DNA from: Thermomicrobiales bacterium
Lineage (GTDB): Bacteria; Chloroflexota; Chloroflexia; Thermomicrobiales; UBA6265
Assembly (NCBI GenBank): GCA_020847015.1
Contig: JADLCW010000414.1
Location: forward strand, 1-5,232
Direction of reading: 5' to 3'
Length of the DNA stretch: 5,232 bases
Below the pieces are notes generated by a model. It was not told where the DNA came from and did no database searches. It was given only the letters and a program-made list of their open reading frames with translations. The translations under genes and the position numbers were made by a program. Of the stretch, positions 1 to 5,232 are shown in pieces (position 1 is the first letter of the stretch; each line of letters begins with the position of its first letter).

Positions 1-82
1 CAATATTGGCAGCTTCATCGTCGCGGTGATCGGCGCTCTGGTGCTGCTATTCATCGTCCGCCTGATCGACCAGCGGATATAA
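1..82 (+). CDS. C-terminal fragment of a GlsB/YeaQ/YmgE-like small membrane protein (partial, 5' end outside window)
   Basis: An open frame enters from the left edge (first whole codon at base 2) and ends at TAA 80-82, giving 26 residues that begin NIGSFIVAVIGALVLLF. The fragment is one glycine-containing hydrophobic helix followed by a short polar tail (RLIDQRI). Proteins of the GlsB/YeaQ/YmgE (transglycosylase-associated) family are about 80-90 residues with three membrane helices and end in a very similar G-x-hydrophobic helix followed by an Arg-rich tail, which is the basis for the call. Their biochemical role is poorly known; some are linked to stress responses. The gene is convergent with the MFS transporter gene and is followed 25 bases later by a strong hairpin. 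Only the last third or so of the protein is visible, so another small membrane protein cannot be excluded. Confidence 0.6.
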   Translation, partial: NIGSFIVAVIGALVLLFIVRLIDQRI

Positions 83-107
83 ATCGTTCGCGGGCGGCGT
101 CCAGTCG

Positions 108-145
108 GCGACACGGCCCCGGCTATCTCGCCGGGGCCGTGTCGC
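108..145. terminator. Perfect 16-bp hairpin between convergent genes, likely bidirectional terminator
   Basis: Bases 108-123 (GCGACACGGCCCCGGC) and 130-145 are perfect reverse complements around a 6-base loop, TATCTC. The hairpin lies between the stop of the plus-strand gene (82) and the stop of the minus-strand MFS gene (178), where a shared terminator is expected. On the plus strand only GTTT follows the stem, and on the minus strand no T-run is visible. It is therefore not a textbook intrinsic terminator, but the stem is very stable and its position is strongly suggestive. Confidence 0.75.
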
Positions 146-177
146 GTTTCCCGGGCGCCGGGCAGGCGCGCCCGCGG

Positions 178-1395
178 TCAATCGACGGTCGCCGGGACGA
201 TGACGCGGCTGGGAAGTTCCGGCACGAGCAGCGACAAGAGCGCCATCAGCCCGCCAAACAGCGGCAAAATGAGCAGCGCCATCTCGAAGCTGCCGGTCAG
301 GTCGCGGACAACGCCGGCCAGCACCGGCCCGGCCGCCGACCCGGCGTAGCCGATCGCCAGCGTCATGCCCGCCGCCGCGCCGAGCCGCGGACCGGGGGCC
401 ACATCGACGGGCAGCACCAGCGACAGCGCGAACAACCCCGAGACGCCGGCGCCCGCAATCGCCGGCCAAACCCACGTCCACGTCGCAGCGGTGGGCGCGA
501 GCAGCAACCCCAGCGAGCCTGCCACGAACAGCAGGCTGGCGGCCAGACAGGGCGCCCGACGCGACCCGATGCGATCGGACAGGGCCGGGAACCCGAGGAT
601 GGACGGCAGCATGGCGGCATTGAAGATGGCGAAACGCGCCCCGGCTCCGGTCGCGTCGACGCCGAGCCCGTCGTAGACCGCCGGCAACCACGCCACCAGC
701 AGGTAGTAGGCCAGCCCCTGAGTGGCGAACAATAGCGAGATCATCCAGACGCGCCGGTCTCGCCAGGGCGACCACGCGATCGACTCCTCGATGTTCGCGG
801 CAGTTGCAGCGCGGCCGGCATTGCCGGACCACGCCCACGGCCGAATCACGATGAGCCAGACCAGCAACGTCGCGCCAGCCAGCGCGCCCCAGAACAGCAG
901 CGGGCCGCGCCAACCGGCCATCATCGCCACGCGCGCCTGAGCCGGGGCGGTCAGCAAGGCGGCCAGGATTGATCCGGCAATCATGCCGCTGGCGTAGATG
1001 CCGGTCGCCACGCCGACCCGTCCCGGGAAGACGGCGCTCATCAATCGTGGCAGCGCCGGTTGCGCCAATCCGATGCCAATCCCAAATGCCGCGGTGATCG
1101 CCAGCAATGCCGGCAGCGACCCAACCGTCGCGCGCAACCCGCCGGCCGCCACCAGCGCCAACCCCAGCGCGGCGACACGCGATGCGCCCCAGCCATCGAC
1201 CAGCGCGCCGCCCGCGACGGCCATCAATCCCATCATCAGCGCCGGCACCGACACCAACATGCTCGCCGACGTGTTCGAGAGTCCCAAATCGTGCGCGAGA
1301 GCGGGCAGTACCGGCCCTAGCCCGATGAACCCGGTGCGCAGATTGAAGGCGACCAGCCAGGACAGCAGGAGAACGAGGCGCGGCGCGGGGGTCAC
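178..1395 (-). CDS. MFS transporter, CynX/NimT (cyanate/nitroimidazole transporter-like) family
   Basis: With the start chosen here the protein is 405 residues, normal for a 12-helix major facilitator. Hydrophobic segments run throughout, with a polar central loop at about 187-215. Family marks include NLRTGFIGLGPVLP near residue 18 in helix 1, a motif-A-like VDGWGASR in loop 2-3 (residues 66-73), PRLMSAVFPGRVGVATGIY at about 116-134, GWRGPLLFW at 161-169, and the equivalent loop of the second half, LSDRIGSRR, at 272-280. This pattern fits the CynX/NimT branch, whose members include cyanate transport and 2-nitroimidazole resistance proteins; the substrate here cannot be read from sequence. 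I chose GTG at 1395 because it overlaps the stop of the preceding epsilon-like gene as GTGA and places the first helix ten residues in, as is usual. ATG at 1425 (weak GGAAG upstream) and a start at 1482 give longer, Arg/Pro-rich N-termini that look like out-of-frame read-through. Confidence 0.85.
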   Translation of the reverse strand: MTPAPRLVLLLSWLVAFNLRTGFIGLGPVLPALAHDLGLSNTSASMLVSVPALMMGLMAVAGGALVDGWGASRVAALGLALVAAGGLRATVGSLPALLAITAAFGIGIGLAQPALPRLMSAVFPGRVGVATGIYASGMIAGSILAALLTAPAQARVAMMAGWRGPLLFWGALAGATLLVWLIVIRPWAWSGNAGRAATAANIEESIAWSPWRDRRVWMISLLFATQGLAYYLLVAWLPAVYDGLGVDATGAGARFAIFNAAMLPSILGFPALSDRIGSRRAPCLAASLLFVAGSLGLLLAPTAATWTWVWPAIAGAGVSGLFALSLVLPVDVAPGPRLGAAAGMTLAIGYAGSAAGPVLAGVVRDLTGSFEMALLILPLFGGLMALLSLLVPELPSRVIVPATVD

Positions 1396-1642
1396 CTGCG
1401 GCGACCGGCGTGCGGGCGTCCCCATCCGGAATCGACTTCCCGGCGGCCGAGCACCCCCTCGCGGCGGGCGACGATCCGCCACGGCGATGATTCCGCGAGG
1501 GGCGGCGCCTCCTCCGGGATCTTCAGCGTCGCCAGCAGCGCGACGGCGAGCGCGGCGGTTTCCTCATCAGTTGGGACCGGGTCGATGGCGACGCGCAACT
1601 CGGCGGCGGGCGTGTCGATCGCCAAGGTTCGATGGACGGTGG

Positions 1643-1646
<4 letters not shown>
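1392..1646 (-). CDS. Acyl-CoA carboxylase epsilon-like subunit
   Basis: An 84-residue protein starting at GTG 1644-1646. The start codon overlaps the stop of the carboxylase beta gene as GTGA, so translation is probably coupled. Epsilon subunits of actinobacterial-type acyl-CoA carboxylases are short, poorly conserved proteins that bind the beta subunit and stimulate or stabilise the complex. Their common pattern is an acidic/Ala-rich helix (P-x-x-EE-x-AAL-type), a Pro/Ala linker, and a C-terminal Trp-x-x-x-x-R segment followed by a second Trp. All of these are here: PTDEETAALAVALLATL at residues 25-41, a Pro-rich linker at 44-55, W56 followed by ARREGVLGRR, and W75. The length and the position directly after the beta gene match the family. 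The N-terminal 20 residues are not diagnostic. The identification rests on pattern and context rather than strong similarity. Its stop overlaps the MFS start in the same way. Confidence 0.65.
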
Positions 1647-3205
<1,559 letters not shown>

Positions 3206-3236
3206 TTTAGCGGCAGCGCCGCCGGCGCGGAGCGGG

Positions 3237-3449
3237 TCAGGTGCGCGCCGGCCCCTTGCCGCCGTGGAAAACCGCCAGCATGACGATCAGCACGAATGTG
3301 GCGATAAATGCATCCGAGGGGAACGCTCCCCCCGAGAGCACGGCCCATGCCGCTCGCGCGATCTGGAACCCAACGATGAGATAGACGAGCGCGATGATGA
3401 CCGCGCCCGGGCGTGCTTGGTGCGTCACGATCTCCCTACGCCTCCGCAT
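3237..3449 (-). CDS. Small two-helix membrane protein of unknown function
   Basis: A 70-residue open frame on the minus strand, beginning MRRRREIVTHQ, that I do not recognise as a named family. It has a basic N-terminus (RRRR), a first hydrophobic helix at about residues 15-38 (AVIIALVYLIVGFQIARAAW), a short Gly/Ser/Pro turn, a second helix at about 44-62 (FPSDAFIATFVLIVMLAVF), and a basic tail GGKGPART. By the positive-inside rule both termini would face the cytoplasm. The start at ATG 3447-3449 is supported by GGAGG six bases upstream; a GTG 22 codons earlier has no such support and adds only a charged, non-homologous-looking stretch. It ends 31 bases before the carboxylase beta gene and is probably the first gene of that transcription unit. 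Codon composition and the clean helix pattern argue that it is real, but it could still be a chance frame. Confidence 0.6.
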   Translation of the reverse strand: MRRRREIVTHQARPGAVIIALVYLIVGFQIARAAWAVLSGGAFPSDAFIATFVLIVMLAVFHGGKGPART

Positions 3450-3455
3450 CAGCGC

Positions 3456-3460
3456 CCTCC
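3456..3460 (-). promoter_or_regulatory. Ribosome-binding site of the small membrane protein gene
   Basis: Read on the minus strand this is GGAGG, followed by six bases (GCGCTG) and then ATG at 3449. Core sequence and spacing are near ideal. This decides the start of the 70-residue protein and is one of the main reasons to believe the frame is translated. Confidence 0.6.
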
Positions 3461-3628
3461 ACGCATTGCGACGGCACTGCGCAAATCTACGTTCGGCGGG
3501 GCGAATCGGATCCACGCAGCGCAGCCGAGCGGGCGCCGACTGGCGACAAAAATCCCGGCAAAAACTGTGCCAACGCGGCGCATTCCGCCATCGCTCCGGT
3601 CAGCGGGGCACGATCTCGCGATCGGGTC

Positions 3629-3634
3629 TATGAT
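3629..3634 (+). promoter_or_regulatory. Candidate -10 element (TATGAT)
   Basis: TATGAT matches five of six bases of the sigma-70 consensus TATAAT and lies 51 bases before the ScyD/ScyE-like start codon, which would give a leader of about 45 bases. There is no recognisable TTGACA-like -35 at standard spacing, so the call is tentative. Confidence 0.25.
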
Positions 3635-3672
3635 GCACCCGCGCCTAATCGATGGCGCGCAGGTAGTGACAC

Positions 3673-3679
3673 GAGGAGG
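3673..3679 (+). promoter_or_regulatory. Ribosome-binding site of the ScyD/ScyE-like gene
   Basis: GAGGAGG ends six bases before ATG 3686-3688. It selects this start over the in-frame upstream extension, which reaches back to 3413 with sequence unlike a protein N-terminus. The protein starting here begins directly with a signal peptide. Confidence 0.8.
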
Positions 3680-3685
3680 CACTGT

Positions 3686-4900
3686 ATGCGACGAACCGGA
3701 TGGGTACGCGGCATCGCCCTATCAACCTTGCTTGCCGCGTTTGCGCTCGGTCCGGCGTTGGTCGGCGCCCAGGACGCCACTCCTGAAGGCGGCGGGTCGC
3801 CCCCGGCCATGGAGTTCCCGCCGCCGCCTGCCGGCGCAGAGGTGATCGCAACCAATCTCAACAACCCGCGCGGGCTGACCTTCGGGCCGGATGGCGCGCT
3901 CTACGTGGCCGAGGCAGGTTCCGGCGGCACAGGCAACTGCACCACCGGGCCGGAAGGCGACACGCTTTGCTTTGGCGACACCGGCTCCATCACCCGAGTC
4001 GAAAATGGTTCCCAGGAGCGCGTCCTCGAGGGACTCAACAGCCTCGGCGTCGAAGGCTCCGGCATGAACGCGACTGGGCCGCATGCCGTGGCCTTCATCG
4101 GCGATCAGATGTACGTCGTCATCGGTCTTGGCGCGGCGCCGGATGCCCGCGACGATCTGGAATCCGGCGGTCCGGCGCAGCTTGGCAAGATCTTCTCGGT
4201 GACGGACGGCAAGCTGACGGAAGTGGCCGACGTCGCTGGTTTCGAGGGTTCCGACAATCCGGATGGCGGCGACCTCGACTCCAACCCGTTGGCCATGGTG
4301 GCGCTGCCGGATGATTCTCTGGCGGTGACCGATGCCGGAGGCAACTTCGTCGCCAAGGTTACGACGGACGGCACGATTTCCACCTTGACGGTGCTGGCGG
4401 ACCGGATGGAGCCGATGCCGGACGGGTCCGCTGATATCCCCATGCAGTCGGTGCCCGATGCGCTGGCGATGGGTCCGGATGGCAGCCTGTACATTGGCGA
4501 GTTGACTGGCTTCCCGTTCGTGTCGGGCGGAGCTAATGTCTACCGGGTGCATGTCGACGGTGGCGACGCGGTGCTGCACGCGGACGGTTTCACCAACATC
4601 ATCGGCGTCGCCTTCGGACCGGACGGCAGTCTCTACGTGCTGGAGCTGGTCAAGGGCGGCTTGCTCGGCATCGATCCCAGCAAGCCCGAGACGATGGCCG
4701 GGCAATTGACCCGCATCGCCCCGGACGGCACGCGCTCGGTGATCGCCAGCGACGGGCTGGTGTTCCCGACCGGGTTGGCGGTCGGTCCTGACGGCGCGAT
4801 CTATGTCGCCAATCTCGGCACGATGGCCGGAGCCGGACAGGTTCTGCGCTTCGCGCCGGAAGGTGGCGAAACCACGCCGGAGGCGACCCCGACGGCGTAG
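3686..4900 (+). CDS. Exported ScyD/ScyE family beta-propeller protein
   Basis: The protein has 404 residues. Residues 1-28 are a signal peptide: MRRTGWVR, a hydrophobic core, then a likely signal peptidase site after LVGA before QDATPEG. A low-complexity Thr/Pro/Gly spacer at 30-50 follows, then the propeller from about 51 to 391. The family pattern is clear: NLNNPRGLTFGPDGALYVAEAG (58-79), a two-cysteine loop with C85 and C95 that could form a disulphide, GPHAVAF (131-137), NPDGG (191-195), ELTGFPF (272-278), and HADGFTNIIGVAFGPDGSLYVLE (298-320). The blade signature GPDG-[AS]-[LI]-Y-[VI] occurs four times, at 67, 263, 311 and 367, as in NHL/SMP-30-like propellers. The tail is EGGETTPEATPTA. 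ScyD and ScyE were named from cyanobacterial scytonemin clusters, but the family is widespread in bacteria that make no scytonemin and its activity is unknown. No scytonemin genes are nearby, so this is a secreted propeller of unknown ligand. It appears monocistronic. Confidence 0.9.
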   Translation: MRRTGWVRGIALSTLLAAFALGPALVGAQDATPEGGGSPPAMEFPPPPAGAEVIATNLNNPRGLTFGPDGALYVAEAGSGGTGNCTTGPEGDTLCFGDTGSITRVENGSQERVLEGLNSLGVEGSGMNATGPHAVAFIGDQMYVVIGLGAAPDARDDLESGGPAQLGKIFSVTDGKLTEVADVAGFEGSDNPDGGDLDSNPLAMVALPDDSLAVTDAGGNFVAKVTTDGTISTLTVLADRMEPMPDGSADIPMQSVPDALAMGPDGSLYIGELTGFPFVSGGANVYRVHVDGGDAVLHADGFTNIIGVAFGPDGSLYVLELVKGGLLGIDPSKPETMAGQLTRIAPDGTRSVIASDGLVFPTGLAVGPDGAIYVANLGTMAGAGQVLRFAPEGGETTPEATPTA

Positions 4901-4909
4901 CGACGAATC

Positions 4910-4927
4910 GAGAAGGAGAGAAGGAGG
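4910..4927 (+). repeat. Purine tract with tandem AGAAGGAG repeat
   Basis: Eighteen consecutive purines, containing two back-to-back copies of AGAAGGAG (4911-4918 and 4919-4926). The tract lies between the stop of the ScyD/ScyE-like gene and the hairpin at 4931. On the minus strand it is a run of 18 pyrimidines that comes almost directly after the hairpin at the end of gpmI. Both copies contain AAGGAG, a ribosome-binding-site core, but no gene starts at a suitable distance downstream. Confidence 0.7.
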
Positions 4928-4930
4928 CGA

Positions 4931-4965
4931 CGGCCTCGCCCTTGGGGAAGCCGGGGGCGAGGCCG
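4931..4965. terminator. Hairpin between convergent genes, likely shared terminator
   Basis: CGGCCTCGCCC (4931-4941) pairs perfectly with 4955-4965 around a 13-base loop. A partial extension outward is possible after one mismatch. It lies between the ScyD/ScyE-like stop (4900) and the gpmI stop (4985). On the minus strand the stem is followed by a C/T run with clusters of T, and on the plus strand no T-run follows, so it may act better for gpmI than for the plus-strand gene. Confidence 0.65.
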
Positions 4966-4984
4966 CTGCGTGTGAGCGGCGCGG

Positions 4985-5232
4985 TTACGTCGCGATCAGC
5001 GACGGTTCGGTCATTGCTGGGGGGGCGGGCACACCGAGCAGCGCCAATATGGTTGGGGCCATCGCCGCCAGCCGACCGTCGTCGCGCAGCGTCGCATGGC
5101 GCCAGGGCGACTCCTCCGGCGCGACCAGCACCAGCGGAACCGGGTTCGTGGTGTGCGCGGTGTGCGGGCCGCCGGTGACCGGGTCGATCATCTCTTCGGC
5201 GTTGCCGTGATCGGCGGCGATCAATGCCGCCC
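4985..5232 (-). CDS. gpmI: 2,3-bisphosphoglycerate-independent phosphoglycerate mutase, C-terminal part (5' end outside window)
   Basis: The frame enters from the right edge and stops at TAA 4985-4987, giving the last 82 or so of roughly 510 residues. It reads LIAADHGNAEEMIDP, GGPHTAHTTNPVPLVLV, then LRDDGRLAAMAPTILALLGV and a short tail with MTEPSLI. This is the conserved end of cofactor-independent phosphoglycerate mutase, a glycolytic enzyme of the alkaline phosphatase superfamily that interconverts 3- and 2-phosphoglycerate using two Mn ions. The DH of ADHGN and a His of the HTAHT segment are metal ligands in the family, and all are present. The TTG at 5222-5224 is an internal Leu codon, not a start. 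The residues AxDDGRLAxxAPTxLxLLGxP are shared by the whole family, so the call is firm although most of the enzyme is unseen. Confidence 0.93.
   Translation of the reverse strand, partial: AALIAADHGNAEEMIDPVTGGPHTAHTTNPVPLVLVAPEESPWRHATLRDDGRLAAMAPTILALLGVPAPPAMTEPSLIAT

Larger units (their letters stand above)
3450..3685. other. Divergent intergenic region
   Basis: This 236-base region separates the minus-strand carboxylase cluster from the plus-strand ScyD/ScyE-like gene and must hold promoters for both. A TATGAT at 3629-3634 is a plausible -10 element for the plus-strand gene, but no good -35 lies 16-18 bases upstream. A 5-bp inverted repeat, CGATC-TCGC-GATCG (3611-3624), sits just before it. 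On the minus strand TAGATT (rc of roughly 3494-3499) is a weak -10 candidate. The stretch around 3546-3565 is A-rich compared with the rest of the window. No RNA gene or terminator is evident. Confidence 0.45.

Noticed and set aside
47..913. A 288-codon minus-strand frame overlapping the MFS gene
   Set aside because: It is an alternative frame of the MFS coding region and its translation is Arg/Ala/Gly-rich without membrane helices or motifs, whereas the neighbouring frame is a clear transporter.
3413..3685. N-terminal extension of the ScyD/ScyE-like protein
   Set aside because: The 91 extra residues are Ala/Arg/Ser-rich, would bury the signal peptide, overlap the divergent small gene, and ignore the strong GAGGAGG site before 3686.
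3722..4705. A 327-codon minus-strand open frame inside the ScyD/ScyE-like gene
   Set aside because: It is the antisense shadow of the propeller gene, whose signal peptide, ribosome-binding site and four blade motifs are unambiguous.
4942..5178. A plus-strand frame starting at TTG 4942 after AAGGAGG
   Set aside because: The spacing of about 14 bases is too long, the start sits inside a terminator loop, and the frame is antisense to gpmI.

Overview
The window is a GC-rich (roughly two-thirds G+C) bacterial chromosomal segment with six recognisable genes and little non-coding DNA. Two features hint at Chloroflexota, class Thermomicrobia, or a relative: threonine/proline/glutamate tails of the 'TPEATPTA' type on an exported protein, and an acyl-CoA carboxylase epsilon-like subunit. 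Actinomycetota are the main alternative. This placement is inference from style, not from a marker gene.

Layout from left to right. (1) The last 26 codons of a plus-strand gene, probably a GlsB/YeaQ/YmgE-type small membrane protein. (2) A perfect 16-bp inverted repeat serving as a terminator between convergent genes. (3) A minus-strand cluster, read right to left: a 70-aa two-helix membrane protein of unknown function; a biotin-dependent acyl-CoA carboxylase beta (carboxyltransferase) subunit; an 84-aa epsilon-like subunit; and a CynX/NimT-type MFS transporter. The last three are joined by two identical 4-base GTGA stop/start overlaps, so they are probably co-translated. (4) A 236-base divergent intergenic region. 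(5) A plus-strand gene for an exported beta-propeller protein of the ScyD/ScyE family. (6) A second hairpin between convergent genes, with an adjoining tandem purine repeat. (7) The C-terminal end of cofactor-independent phosphoglycerate mutase (gpmI) on the minus strand, running off the right edge.

The carboxylase cluster supplies the carboxyltransferase half of an acyl-CoA carboxylase. The biotin carboxylase/biotin carrier alpha subunit is not in the window and must be encoded elsewhere. The residue aligned with the known acyl-chain specificity position is Val rather than the Asp of propionyl-CoA carboxylases, so the substrate is left open. The coupled MFS transporter may handle a related organic anion or efflux substrate, but that is speculative.

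I found no mobile element, CRISPR array, RNA gene or convincing new system. The points most worth a second look are the double GTGA coupling of a transporter to a carboxylase, the specificity residue, the unknown small membrane protein heading the cluster, and the tandem AGAAGGAG repeat.
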